Source: Ochrobactrum sp. BTU1
GTDB lineage: Bacteria; Pseudomonadota; Alphaproteobacteria; Rhizobiales; Rhizobiaceae
DNA: 64,000 nucleotides
Assembly: GCA_018798825.1 (NCBI GenBank)
Contig: CP076355.1
Coordinates: forward strand, 124,001-188,000
Direction: 5' to 3'
The position numbers were made by a program, and so were the translations under genes. The stretch's first letter is position 1. The number at the start of each line of letters is the position of its first letter. Below, in pieces: positions 36,020 through 45,243 of this stretch. The notes under the pieces are model-generated. The model searched no databases. It was not told where the DNA came from and worked only from the letters and a program-made list of their open reading frames with translations.

Positions 36020-36793
36020 TTATGCGCTTGGTGCTTTTCTTAGCTCTTTTTCTTTGGAAAGCATGTATTTTTCGGCGGAAATCATATGTTCCAGTGCGAT
36101 TTTGCGTGCATCTTCGGCCCTGTTTTCCATCAGAGCTGTCAGAAGGCGATGCTGAAAAAGCAGGCCTTCTTCGCGGGATGCGGGTGTCGGGTCGGCATAG
36201 ATCGAGCGGGCAACAGGCATGTTGCGCAGCAGATTATGCGTTAGACCACACATGAAGCCCAGGAGCCGGTCCGGGGAGAGTTGTGCAAGCTGTGTATGAA
36301 AATCCAGCTCTGCCACACGCTGCTGAAACTGGTCGTCCAGATTGGTCGGAGGGCGGTCGTAAAACCGCATCGTGCTCTCCAGTTTCGTAAGATCTTCATT
36401 GCTCAATCTGCCGGCAAGTGAGGCAGCGATCTCAGGCTCCAGCAGCTTGCGCAGGGAATAAATTTCCTGAAGGCTTGGCTGGTCGAAGAAGAAATAATTG
36501 CCGAGCATTTCCATCGCATGTTGCGTAGATGGTTCAGCAACGAAAACACCGCCACCGGGACCGGTGCGGGTGAAGAGCAAGCCCTGGGTTTCGAGCGCCT
36601 TCATCGCCTCGCGCACAGTACCCTTGGCCGCCTTGAACTGGTCGATCAGGTCTTTTTCCTGTGGCAGCCGATCACCGGGTTTGAGATGGTCGGTCTGAAT
36701 CACGTCTTTGATACGGTCAGCAATGACCTCAGGCCGTCGCTTTGATCTGGTCAGCGAAGCATTGTCCGATTTGCTGCGGCTGTTCCGGGCCAT
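36020..36793 (-). CDS. GntR-family (FadR subfamily) transcriptional regulator
   Basis: 257 residues. The N-terminal winged helix (about 20-90) has DRLPQEKDLIDQFKAAKGTVREAMKALETQGLL-type features, namely DRLPQEKDL and GTVREAMKAL. The C-terminal FCD ligand domain (about 105-245) contains EIYSLRKLLEPEIAA and a metal-type DFHTQL and FQHRLLTALM. Ligands of this class are usually small carboxylic acids or amino-acid derivatives. It is the last gene of the transporter set, six bases from the ATPase gene, and lies just upstream of asnO, so it could adjust transporter and NAGGN synthesis together. Confidence 0.87.
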   Translation of the reverse strand: MARNSRSKSDNASLTRSKRRPEVIADRIKDVIQTDHLKPGDRLPQEKDLIDQFKAAKGTVREAMKALETQGLLFTRTGPGGGVFVAEPSTQHAMEMLGNYFFFDQPSLQEIYSLRKLLEPEIAASLAGRLSNEDLTKLESTMRFYDRPPTNLDDQFQQRVAELDFHTQLAQLSPDRLLGFMCGLTHNLLRNMPVARSIYADPTPASREEGLLFQHRLLTALMENRAEDARKIALEHMISAEKYMLSKEKELRKAPSA

Positions 36794-36799
36794 ACCTTG

Positions 36800-37597
36800 C
36801 TACTCTCTTTTCATACGCGGCGCGCTGTCTATCAGCTGACGTGTATAGGCATGTTGTGGCTTCGCAAAAAGGTCCTCGGCGGTCGCTTCCTCGACGATTT
36901 CCCCATAATACATGACGGCAACGCGGTCGCTGATGGCTTCCACCACCGCAAGATCATGGCTGATGAAGAGATAGGACAGGCCGAACTGCTGTTTAAGCTC
37001 ATCGAGCAGCAACAGCACCTGCGCCTGAACGGACACATCAAGCGCACTTACCGGCTCATCCAGCACGATGATTTCGGCATTTGCTGCAAGTGTGCGGGCA
37101 ATGGCGATACGCTGAGCCTGCCCGCCGGAAAACTCATGCGGGTAGCGCAGAAGAGTATCTTTTGGCATCTGCACGGCATCGAGCAGTTCTTCCATACGCG
37201 TCTCGCGCTTTTGACTATCAAGTTCACCGAGCAGCTTTAAGGGTGTTTCCAGTATCTGCCGGATGGACTTGCGCGGATTAAGCGACGCCACGGGGTCCTG
37301 AAACACATATTGGATCACCTTGCCAAAAGCCTGTGGACCAGAGCGACGAAGTGCGCTGGCATCCCGTCCGGCGATTTTCATCGTGCCGTCGCTCGGCTCT
37401 GTCAGCCCCACCAGCATTCGCGCCAGGGTGCTTTTTCCTGAGCCGCTTTCGCCTACGATTGCCAATGTTTCGCCGCGCGCGAGATTGAGCGATACAGACT
37501 TGACCGCTTCAACAGCATGGCGCTGTTTGCCGAAAAATGTGCGTCCGCCACCAAAGGTTTTGCTCAGATTGTGGACACTGATTGCAGCCTGACTCAT
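36800..37597 (-). CDS. Oligopeptide/dipeptide ABC transporter ATPase (DppF-like)
   Basis: 265 residues with all ABC motifs: GESGSGKSTLARML, FSGGQAQRIAIARTL and IIVLDEPVSALDVSVQAQ, ending with the peptide-type C-terminal region HAYTRQLIDSAP. It pairs with the ATPase half of the fused gene upstream to form the two-ATPase peptide importer. The gene overlaps the fused gene's stop by four bases. Confidence 0.92.
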   Translation of the reverse strand: MSQAAISVHNLSKTFGGGRTFFGKQRHAVEAVKSVSLNLARGETLAIVGESGSGKSTLARMLVGLTEPSDGTMKIAGRDASALRRSGPQAFGKVIQYVFQDPVASLNPRKSIRQILETPLKLLGELDSQKRETRMEELLDAVQMPKDTLLRYPHEFSGGQAQRIAIARTLAANAEIIVLDEPVSALDVSVQAQVLLLLDELKQQFGLSYLFISHDLAVVEAISDRVAVMYYGEIVEEATAEDLFAKPQHAYTRQLIDSAPRMKRE

Positions 37598-39393
37598 GTT
37601 GCGGCCTCCGTCTGTTTGCGACTGAACAGCTTTGCCACGCGCTCATAGAAGTCCTTGCCGTGGCCAAGTTCTGGCACGCAGGCAATCAGCCGCTTGGTAT
37701 AGCTGTGTTGCGGATAGGCGAGCACCTCTCTGGCGGTCCCTGTCTCGACGATCACCCCGTCTTTCATGACGGCAACGCGATCGCAGATTTCGGAAACGAC
37801 GCCAAAGTCATGAGTGATGAACAAAAGCGCCATGCCGCGTTCGCGCTGCAGATCGCGTAAAAGCTCAAGAATGCGCGCCTGTACGGTCACATCAAGTGCG
37901 GTGGTCGGCTCATCGGCGATGATGATGTCGGGATCATTTGCAAGTGCCATGGCTATGCCGACACGCTGACGCTGACCGCCTGAAAGCTGGTGCGGGTAAT
38001 GATCTGCACGCTCCTTTGCATCCGGAATACCCACTTTCTCCAGCAAGGCGATGGCTTCTGCCCGGCGTTCGGATGCGCTGATCGATTTATGCGCAGCGAT
38101 TGCCTCTTCCACCTGTTTGCCGATTGAGTACATCGGGTGCAGCGTGGTCAAAGGATCTTGAAATACATAGGCGACCTTGCTGCCGCGCGTGGCGGTCAGT
38201 TCGGTTTCGCTCATATCGAGTACGTCTTCGCCGTCAAGATGGATGGCGCCGTTGCGGATCAATCCAGGCGGTGAGGCCACCAGCCCCATGATGGAAAGTG
38301 CGGTGACGGTTTTGCCTGAGCCGCTTTCGCCAATCAGGCCAAGACATTCACCGCGATTAAGATGCAGGGAAACACTGTTGACCGCAGGCGTGTAGTTGCC
38401 ATTGTTGACGAAGCCTGTTTCGAGCTTTTCGACCGCGAGGGCCGCATCCATCATCCTCGTCTTGGGCGCGGTTCTGTTCTTGGCGATTGCCGTTACTGAG
38501 CCGGGGCGGGCAAGGGCACCGGAGCGTAAACGGGGATCAAGCACATCGCGGATGCCGTCGCCCAGCACATTGAGGCTGATGACAATAAGAAAGATCATCA
38601 GGCCCGGCACGATGGAAACATGCGGTGCCGTGAACATCTGCGCGCGGCCTTCACCGAGCATCGAGCCAAGATCAGCCTGTGGCGGCTGCGCACCAAGACC
38701 CAGAAAGCTGAGGCCTGCCGTTTCAAGGATCATCCAGCCTGCCGTGGTTGACATGGTGATGACGATAACCGGCAATACATTGGGCAACACTTCGGTAAGC
38801 AGGATTGAAATGTGCCCTTTGCCGGAAAGCCGGGCAGCGTCCACGAATTCGCGATTGGCAAGGCCGAGTGTTGTGCCGCGCACATTACGTGCAAAGAACG
38901 GGATATTGACCACGGCAATGGCATAAAGCGCATTCATCAATCCCGGTCCCAGCGCAGCAACGATTGCAAGAGCCAGCAGGATATAGGGGAAGGCCATCAG
39001 CATATCGATGCCGCGCATCATAAGGTTGTCGGTGCGCCCGCCTGCATAGCCTGCGACGATGCCGATAGCCGAGCCGATCACGGCGGCAATCAGCGTGGCT
39101 GCAAAGCCAACCGCCACCGAGACACGTGAGCCCCAGAGAAGGCGGCTCAGAATATCGCGTCCAAGCTGGTCTGTGCCCAACAGATGACCTGCAGAGAAGA
39201 CCGGTTGTAGCCGGTTTGCGGGTGCTGTCGCATCCGGGTTGGGCAATGGCAAGACTGGCACAAGTATTATCAGCACGCAGATTAGCGCAAGCAGGAAAAA
39301 GCCAAAAGCTGCCAGACGATTACTCATCAGCAGACGCCATGACGACAGACGTGCAGGAGCGGCTGGGGTGTAGGTTTCCGGAAGGGCACTCAT
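37594..39393 (-). CDS. Fused peptide ABC permease (DppC-like) and ATPase (DppD-like)
   Basis: 599 residues. Residues 1-about 290 form a DppC-type permease: the periplasmic LLGTDQLGRDILSRLLWG, the EAA-like loop EFVDAARLSGKGH and ILETAGLSFLGLGAQPP. After a linker of about 25 residues comes a complete ATPase with GESGSGKTVTALSIM, LSGGQRQRVGIAMAL and IIIADEPTTALDVTVQAR. Permease and ATPase are normally separate genes in this family, so this is a real domain fusion; no stop or frameshift lies between them. Confidence 0.9.
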   Translation of the reverse strand: MSALPETYTPAAPARLSSWRLLMSNRLAAFGFFLLALICVLIILVPVLPLPNPDATAPANRLQPVFSAGHLLGTDQLGRDILSRLLWGSRVSVAVGFAATLIAAVIGSAIGIVAGYAGGRTDNLMMRGIDMLMAFPYILLALAIVAALGPGLMNALYAIAVVNIPFFARNVRGTTLGLANREFVDAARLSGKGHISILLTEVLPNVLPVIVITMSTTAGWMILETAGLSFLGLGAQPPQADLGSMLGEGRAQMFTAPHVSIVPGLMIFLIVISLNVLGDGIRDVLDPRLRSGALARPGSVTAIAKNRTAPKTRMMDAALAVEKLETGFVNNGNYTPAVNSVSLHLNRGECLGLIGESGSGKTVTALSIMGLVASPPGLIRNGAIHLDGEDVLDMSETELTATRGSKVAYVFQDPLTTLHPMYSIGKQVEEAIAAHKSISASERRAEAIALLEKVGIPDAKERADHYPHQLSGGQRQRVGIAMALANDPDIIIADEPTTALDVTVQARILELLRDLQRERGMALLFITHDFGVVSEICDRVAVMKDGVIVETGTAREVLAYPQHSYTKRLIACVPELGHGKDFYERVAKLFSRKQTEAAT

Positions 39394-40337
39394 GGGCGTA
39401 TCCTCGGATCAAGCATGGTCTGAAGGACATCGGCGAGCAGATTGAACAGCACATAACTGGCTGCGACGATCAGCACGCCGCCCTGCACAAGCAGGATGTC
39501 GCGAGTCGAAATTGCCTTCACAAGCATGGCGCCGATACCGGGCCATTGAAACACGGTCTCGATATAGACTGCACCGCCCAGCACAAAGCCCGCCTGAATG
39601 CCGATGACGGGAATGACACTGACAAGGGCTGCACGAAAGGCGTGGCCGTAAATCACGCGACGCTCATTGAGCCCTTTGGCCCGTGCGGTGCGGATATAAT
39701 CCTGACGCAGCACTTCAAGCATTGCGCCGCGCGTCAGCCGGGCAATCACACCAGCAGCAACGACTGCAAGCGTCGATGCAGGCAGGATCAAATGCCAGAT
39801 CAGATCCTTAAGATCGCCGCCGCCATAGACTGCATACATGCCCGATGCCGGAAGGATGCGCCAATGCACCGCGAAGAGATAAATCAACAGAAGGCCAAGC
39901 CAGAATGAAGGGATCGAAATGCCTGCCAGAACGATGAAGGTGATGGTGCGATCTGCCCAGCCAAACTGACGAACGGCTGAGACAATGCCTGCGAAAAGTC
40001 CGAAGATCGAACAGAGCACGAGAGAAACGCCCGCCAGAATAAGCGTTGCCTGAAAGCGTTCCAGCACCTCATCGATAACAGGACGATTAAGCACGAAGGA
40101 GCGACCGAAATCGCCGTGCAACAGATTGCCGATCCAGATGAAATATTGCTGGACCAGTGGCTTGTCGAGGCCGAGATCGCGATTGATACGCTCGACATTT
40201 TCCGGCGTCGCATAAGAGCCGAGCAAGGCCGTGGCAGTATCGCCGGGAATTGATGCCATCACCAGAAACACGATGATGGACAGCCCGAAAAGTACGGGAA
40301 CGACTGCGATGAGCCGCTTGAAGATATAGGCTGGCAT
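39390..40337 (-). CDS. Peptide ABC transporter permease (DppB-like)
   Basis: 315 residues with six predicted membrane segments, starting MPAYIFKRLIAVVPVLFGLS as is typical for DppB. The family landmarks LLGSYATPENVERINRDLGL, the cytoplasmic EAA loop DYIRTARAKGLNERRVI and VYIETVFQWPGIGAM are present. It forms the channel with the permease half of the fused gene, with which it overlaps by four bases. Confidence 0.93.
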   Translation of the reverse strand: MPAYIFKRLIAVVPVLFGLSIIVFLVMASIPGDTATALLGSYATPENVERINRDLGLDKPLVQQYFIWIGNLLHGDFGRSFVLNRPVIDEVLERFQATLILAGVSLVLCSIFGLFAGIVSAVRQFGWADRTITFIVLAGISIPSFWLGLLLIYLFAVHWRILPASGMYAVYGGGDLKDLIWHLILPASTLAVVAAGVIARLTRGAMLEVLRQDYIRTARAKGLNERRVIYGHAFRAALVSVIPVIGIQAGFVLGGAVYIETVFQWPGIGAMLVKAISTRDILLVQGGVLIVAASYVLFNLLADVLQTMLDPRIRP

Positions 40338-40449
40338 TGGCCCTCCTCCGCTTCAGCTAGGGCGCATTTCTTGCAAAACCGGGTTTCGCTTCTGCTTAAA
40401 ATGCGTAAGCAAAATTGCGCCAGCGGCCTCGGACCTTTGGCGCAAAGCT

Positions 40450-42012
40450 TTATTGTTTGGTCACATCTTTGAGATGCAGCAGGAATGACGGCTGGAGCTT
40501 GAAGCCCTGAACTGCAGCTGTTGTGACAGCATTCTGTTTCCAGTTGGCAACAAAGAGCCATGGCGCATCGTCGTGGACGATGGACTGGATCTCGCCGTAG
40601 AGCTTGCCGCGCTCTGCCTGATCGGTCGATGTGCGGGCCTTGGTCAGCAATTCATCGACTTTCGGATTGGAATAATAGCCCGAGTTAAAGCCGCCTTTGT
40701 CCGGCAGGGCTTCGGTGCGAAGCGTGAGAAATGGAACCGTGTCTGGATCATTGGTCATCCATGCCATTTCAGCCATGTCTGCTTTGCCATCGAGACCGGA
40801 ATTCACACGACCAAGAAAGGTGTTCCACTCGTAGGTTTCAATCTTCACCTTGAAGCCGACGGCCTGAAGATCCGCCTGAATAGCTGCACCCATGTTAAGC
40901 GGGTCAAGCATCCCCGAGCCCCCTTCTGTCACATAGAAAGTGAGTTCAGGATTGGTAGCTCCTGCTTCCTTTAACAGCGCCTTGGCCTTTTCCGGATCGT
41001 AAGGATAAGGCTCGGTTTTATCATCAACCCAGTTGAATGCAGGTGGCACGGGACCAGCCGCGACAGTTGCAGAACCTTGCAGGACATTATCGACCAAACC
41101 TTGTTTGTTGACTGCATAATTTGCAGCCTGGCGGACTTTCTTGTCGGCGAACGGTCCGCTTTTGGTGTTGAGAATGCTGAACCAGACATGAGGTCCCGCC
41201 TGTTCTGTGACAGCGAAGTTTGCATCCTGCTTGAAGGTTGCGAGATTATCCGGCGGAACCTCAACCATGATGTCGATGCCACCTGCCATCATTTCAGCAA
41301 CGCGGGTATTGGCGTCGGTGATGGGACGGAAAACAATCGCGTTCAAGGTCGGAGCCTTATCCCAATAGTCGGGATTACGCTCGACCACCACGCGCTGGCC
41401 AGACTGCCATTCTGCAAATTTGAATGGGCCAGTGCCCGACGGATGGCGACCAAATTCAGCGCTATATTGTTCGACAGCGGCTGGCGAAACGATGAGGCCG
41501 GTCGGATAGGCGAGGTTTGACAGGAAGGGCGCGAACGGCTCTTTCAGCTTGAACTCGACTGTGTTTGCATCGATGGCATTGACGCTTTCAATGGATTCAA
41601 AGTTGAAGGAGAGGGGGAACGGGCCGGTATTGTAGAACGGATGATCTTTGTTCAGCATTCGCTCGAAGTTGAATTTGACCGCTTCCGCGTTGAAATCCGA
41701 ACCGTCATGGAATTTCACGCCCTGTCTAAGCTTGAATGTATAGGTTTTGCCATCGTCTGAAATGGTCCAGCTTTCAGCAAGCGCCGGCTCGATTTCCAGT
41801 GTGCCATCCTTATACCGGACCAGACCGTCATAGATGTTCACAAGGATGCGGAAATCATTGGTTGCCGTGACCGTGTGTGGGTCAAGCGATTGCGGTTCCG
41901 CAATCTGCCCGACGATCAGAACATCGGGCGGTGTCTGCGCGCCAGCGTGAAATGTCGCTGAACCCAGAACCAAAGTGGCCGCTGTCAAAACGGCGCGAAA
42001 TAACCTCTTCAT
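40450..42012 (-). CDS. Periplasmic peptide-binding protein (solute-binding family 5)
   Basis: 520 residues from ATG 42012 (AAGGAACCGCTG upstream), with a signal peptide ending near HAGAQT (about residue 26). Family 5 landmarks: EPQSLDPHTVTATND, AESWTISDDGKTYTFKLRQGVKFHDG and GTGPFKFAEW. It catches peptides or similar solutes for the ABC importer encoded downstream. Because the operon runs into NAGGN genes, a dipeptide such as NAGGN or its hydrolysis products is an attractive ligand, by inference only. Confidence 0.9.
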   Translation of the reverse strand: MKRLFRAVLTAATLVLGSATFHAGAQTPPDVLIVGQIAEPQSLDPHTVTATNDFRILVNIYDGLVRYKDGTLEIEPALAESWTISDDGKTYTFKLRQGVKFHDGSDFNAEAVKFNFERMLNKDHPFYNTGPFPLSFNFESIESVNAIDANTVEFKLKEPFAPFLSNLAYPTGLIVSPAAVEQYSAEFGRHPSGTGPFKFAEWQSGQRVVVERNPDYWDKAPTLNAIVFRPITDANTRVAEMMAGGIDIMVEVPPDNLATFKQDANFAVTEQAGPHVWFSILNTKSGPFADKKVRQAANYAVNKQGLVDNVLQGSATVAAGPVPPAFNWVDDKTEPYPYDPEKAKALLKEAGATNPELTFYVTEGGSGMLDPLNMGAAIQADLQAVGFKVKIETYEWNTFLGRVNSGLDGKADMAEMAWMTNDPDTVPFLTLRTEALPDKGGFNSGYYSNPKVDELLTKARTSTDQAERGKLYGEIQSIVHDDAPWLFVANWKQNAVTTAAVQGFKLQPSFLLHLKDVTKQ

Positions 42013-42150
42013 CAGCGGTTCCTTTCGTTTGGCCATGTATGCCTGCAAATCTGTCAGGATATAATTTATAGGGAGGAAATGACGTATATCAACAAATTAT
42101 CATAATTAATTTGTGTCGCTGCGCCCGCTTTACGCTTTCGGGGATGCGCT

Positions 42151-42178
42151 CAAAAAAAGGCGGGATGACCCCGCCTTC
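42151..42178 (-). terminator. Strong Rho-independent terminator after the M42 peptidase gene
   Basis: AAGGCGGG (42157-42164) pairs with CCCGCCTT (42170-42177) over a 5-base loop. On the minus strand the stem is followed by a run of seven T residues in all. It separates the peptidase gene from the binding-protein gene, so the transporter operon needs its own promoter in about 42013-42150. Confidence 0.85.
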
Positions 42179-42200
42179 AAATCCTCTGTGCCGTCTTCAG

Positions 42201-43358
42201 CTATTCCGTCGGGCTGTCTTCAGGCCTCAGGTCCTGCTCGGCCGTCGTCGATGTCTGATGCGTGAAGCCCTTGAGACCCTTCGTGGTTTCCTCGGCATCG
42301 CGCTTGATCTCAACCTCGCTCATTGCATAGTGAACAGTGAGCTTTGCAATCGATGTGAGCGCGCTCAAATGAATGCGTTCATAGCCATGCGAGGCATCGA
42401 CACCGAAGGTCAGAAGCGCGGTGCGAACATCGTGACCGGCCTCTACCGCAGATGCCGCGTCAGAGCGATAATAGCGGAAAACGTCTTTCTGCACCGGGAT
42501 ATCGTGCTCGCCGCAAAGCTCATAAAGCTTCTTGGTCAGATGATAATCGAAAGGTCCGGTCTGGTCGGCCATGGCAAGTGTTACGCCAAACTCAGACGAA
42601 TTCTGACCGGGCGCCGTGGTGCCATTATCGATGGCTACCAGAGAAGCAATATCCGGCACAACGGCTGCAGAAGCGCCGACGCCGACTTCTTCGCCTATGG
42701 TGAATATCCAGTACGTATCGACCGGCGTTTCGACATTGAGCCGCTGCATGGCTTCGAGCGATGCCAGCATGATTGCAACGCCTGCCTTGTCATCAAGATG
42801 GCGCGAGACGATGAAGCCATTATCGATGAATTCCGGCATGGGATCCACGGCGACAATGTCGCCAACATCGATGCCAAGCTCAATGAGGTCTTCCTTGTTT
42901 CGGGCAAGCGCATCGACGCGTAACTCGATATAGGTCCAGCCAACGGGAAGCGTATCTACTTCTTCATTGAAAGTGTGGCCGGAGGCTTTCAGCGGCAGGA
43001 TCGAGCCGCGATAGGTGCCTTTGGAAGAAAATATCGAAACGCGCGCACCTTCTGCAAAGCGTGCCGACCAGTTGCCGATTGAAACAAGCTCAAGCCGCCC
43101 GTTGGATTTGAGATATTTGACCTGTGCACCAAGCGTATCGACATGTGAGACGATACCGCGCGCGGGCTTTCTCGATTTGCCGCTGCGGCGTGCCCGGATC
43201 GCCCCGCGCCGCGTCAGGATGACTTCAAGGCCGAGGCGCTCCAGTTCACGTGCAACGAAATGCACTGCCTCATCTGTGAAACCGGTTGGACTTGGGATTG
43301 CCAGGAGCGCGCCCAGTTTTTCGAGGAGATAATTTTGATCAATCGCAATATTTGTCAT
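42201..43358 (-). CDS. M42-family metallopeptidase of the NAGGN system
   Basis: 385 residues. Metal-binding motifs of the M42 aminopeptidase fold are visible: GIVSHVDTLG (His), SRHLDDKAG (Asp), FTIGEEVGVG (the Glu-Glu pair), AIDNGTTAPG and a C-terminal GVDASHGYERIH (His). One peptidase of this family is a standard partner of asnO and ngg and is thought to hydrolyse NAGGN or a precursor. ATG 43358 begins at the family-typical MTNIAIDQNYLLEKL. It is divergent from the EAL gene with a 240-base spacer, and closed by a strong terminator. Confidence 0.85.
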   Translation of the reverse strand: MTNIAIDQNYLLEKLGALLAIPSPTGFTDEAVHFVARELERLGLEVILTRRGAIRARRSGKSRKPARGIVSHVDTLGAQVKYLKSNGRLELVSIGNWSARFAEGARVSIFSSKGTYRGSILPLKASGHTFNEEVDTLPVGWTYIELRVDALARNKEDLIELGIDVGDIVAVDPMPEFIDNGFIVSRHLDDKAGVAIMLASLEAMQRLNVETPVDTYWIFTIGEEVGVGASAAVVPDIASLVAIDNGTTAPGQNSSEFGVTLAMADQTGPFDYHLTKKLYELCGEHDIPVQKDVFRYYRSDAASAVEAGHDVRTALLTFGVDASHGYERIHLSALTSIAKLTVHYAMSEVEIKRDAEETTKGLKGFTHQTSTTAEQDLRPEDSPTE

Positions 43359-43598
43359 GGTCAGGTAATCTACGGCCCCGATAATTAACGTCAACCTTGC
43401 GGGCAGATTTAAAGTTAAATCCCGATTGGAACTGAGTTCTGCAACGTCTACGCGTGAGCTTTTTCTAAAGTTTATTTTAAGGATGGTCTAATTTCGAGAT
43501 AATTTCAGCATGTTAAGCATTGGCTTCCAGCCTTGAGTTGTGTAATTTCGCGCAAACAACGGGGGGCGTTGATTTGCTGCTTGGGGACATTCATCCTG

Positions 43599-45158
43599 AT
43601 GATAAAGCTGCGTACCAACGGGGATCGGTGGTTTGTTGCGCTCGTCGCTTGTTTAGGCATCGCCATAACAATTCTTTTAGGTCAGCTGGAACTGGTTCGG
43701 CTCGCTTATATTCGCCTTAACGAATACAGGGACAATCTCTTATCCCATTCGATAAATGTCACACAATCTGGCAGAAATACACTTGCAGTGGTGAATAGCA
43801 CCATGCAGGAATTTTGCTCGGATGAAAATCTGACCGAGCTGCGACTGCTGGCATATAAGGCGCATTATCTGCGCGATATTGGCCGCGTTTTGAACAATCG
43901 CATTGTTTGTACTGCTTTATGGGGGCGTCTGTCTCCGCCAGCGGATCTGCCGAAATGGGATCGTGAGGTGGAGGGCGGGCATCGATTATGGGCAAATGCC
44001 GAAAAGATCGGAAAACACCAGACAAAGGTGGAAATGATCATGCAAGGCTCGGCGATTGTTTTTACGTCGCCCGTTGCTTTTGCCCTGTACGAACGTACGG
44101 AACCTAACCTCAGCGCGTTGGTTGTTAGCCGCGACAGCAAATATATTTACCGAGCGTTTGGCGATACGAGAAAGATAGCGGAACGGCCGCCGGAAAAGCT
44201 GCCATGGTATGATCTGCGCACGCATCGGCTGGTTTCGAAATGTGCCGATGACATCGATGTCTGTGTGACGGCATCCATGACCAATGTCAGCGTTTTCCAG
44301 CAATCGCCGGGCGTATTGATGGCACTCGCAGTCTTCGGTGCATTGGCCGGTGGCGGACTGGGAGCAGCAGGGGTTCAATGGCGTAGGGGCCATGCATCGC
44401 TCGCGCAGCAGATCAAACGTTCCATTGCGGAAGGCCGTGTCGATGTCGTCTTTCAGCCATTGGTGCGGTTGCGTGACGGACAAGTGATTGGAGCGGAAGT
44501 GCTTGCTCGTCTGTCAGACGAAGATGGTGTGCCAATTCCGCCGGATGTTTTCATTCCGATTGCGGAGAAGCAGGGCGATATCAAGAATATTACGCGGATT
44601 GTCGTGCGCAAAGCGCTTGATCAAATGAACATGCGCTTACATGCAAATGAAGATCTTTATCTGAGCCTCAATCTTGCGGTCGATGATGTTATTGATCCGA
44701 ACACGCTCGTCTTTCTGGACCAGGAGGTCAAGCGCCATGGGCTTTCTTCGCTCAGAGTTATGCTTGAGATCACGGAGCGCTCGACAGCTAACCATGAACG
44801 CCTGATTGAAGCGATGAAATCATTTCGCGCAAAGGGCTATGAATTTTTCATCGATGATTTCGGCACTGGCTATTCCAATCTCGCCTATCTCGCAAAACTG
44901 CCGATCAGCGGGATCAAGATAGATCGCATGTTCACGCAAGCGATCGGAACCGAGGCTGTCAGTGCCGAAATTGTCGAGAACATTTGCAATATCGCACGGC
45001 GGCTCGAGTTGAAGCTGGTGGTTGAAGGCGTGGAGACGCGAGAACAGGCGGATTATGTGCGGGCTTTACATCCGGATGCCATAGGGCAAGGTTGGCTTTT
45101 TGGCCGTCCTGTTCCCGCCGCTACGTTCGATCATGGCAACAATGCAATAATAAGTTGA
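43599..45158 (+). CDS. Membrane cyclic-di-GMP phosphodiesterase, CSS-EAL type
   Basis: 519 residues from ATG 43599 (a TTG at 43533 would extend it by 22). A first membrane helix lies at about residues 12-32, followed by a periplasmic CSS-motif-like domain with Cys residues (EFCSDENLTELR). A second helix sits at about 230-255, then a C-terminal EAL domain. Catalytic motifs appear complete: GAEVLARL, SLNLAV, LEITERS, IDDFGTGYSN, IKIDRMF and VVEGVE. In known CSS-EAL proteins periplasmic disulfide state regulates activity. It hydrolyses cyclic-di-GMP to pGpG and would favour dispersal; the nearby glycan locus makes a link possible but unproven. Confidence 0.87.
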   Translation: MIKLRTNGDRWFVALVACLGIAITILLGQLELVRLAYIRLNEYRDNLLSHSINVTQSGRNTLAVVNSTMQEFCSDENLTELRLLAYKAHYLRDIGRVLNNRIVCTALWGRLSPPADLPKWDREVEGGHRLWANAEKIGKHQTKVEMIMQGSAIVFTSPVAFALYERTEPNLSALVVSRDSKYIYRAFGDTRKIAERPPEKLPWYDLRTHRLVSKCADDIDVCVTASMTNVSVFQQSPGVLMALAVFGALAGGGLGAAGVQWRRGHASLAQQIKRSIAEGRVDVVFQPLVRLRDGQVIGAEVLARLSDEDGVPIPPDVFIPIAEKQGDIKNITRIVVRKALDQMNMRLHANEDLYLSLNLAVDDVIDPNTLVFLDQEVKRHGLSSLRVMLEITERSTANHERLIEAMKSFRAKGYEFFIDDFGTGYSNLAYLAKLPISGIKIDRMFTQAIGTEAVSAEIVENICNIARRLELKLVVEGVETREQADYVRALHPDAIGQGWLFGRPVPAATFDHGNNAIIS

Positions 45159-45243
45159 CTCTTATAGTCATATATTACAGTAAATGCTAACTCTGCTGCT
45201 ATAGGCAGGTCAGGGGACTGTGTATCCGGTCTGGAGAGGATCG

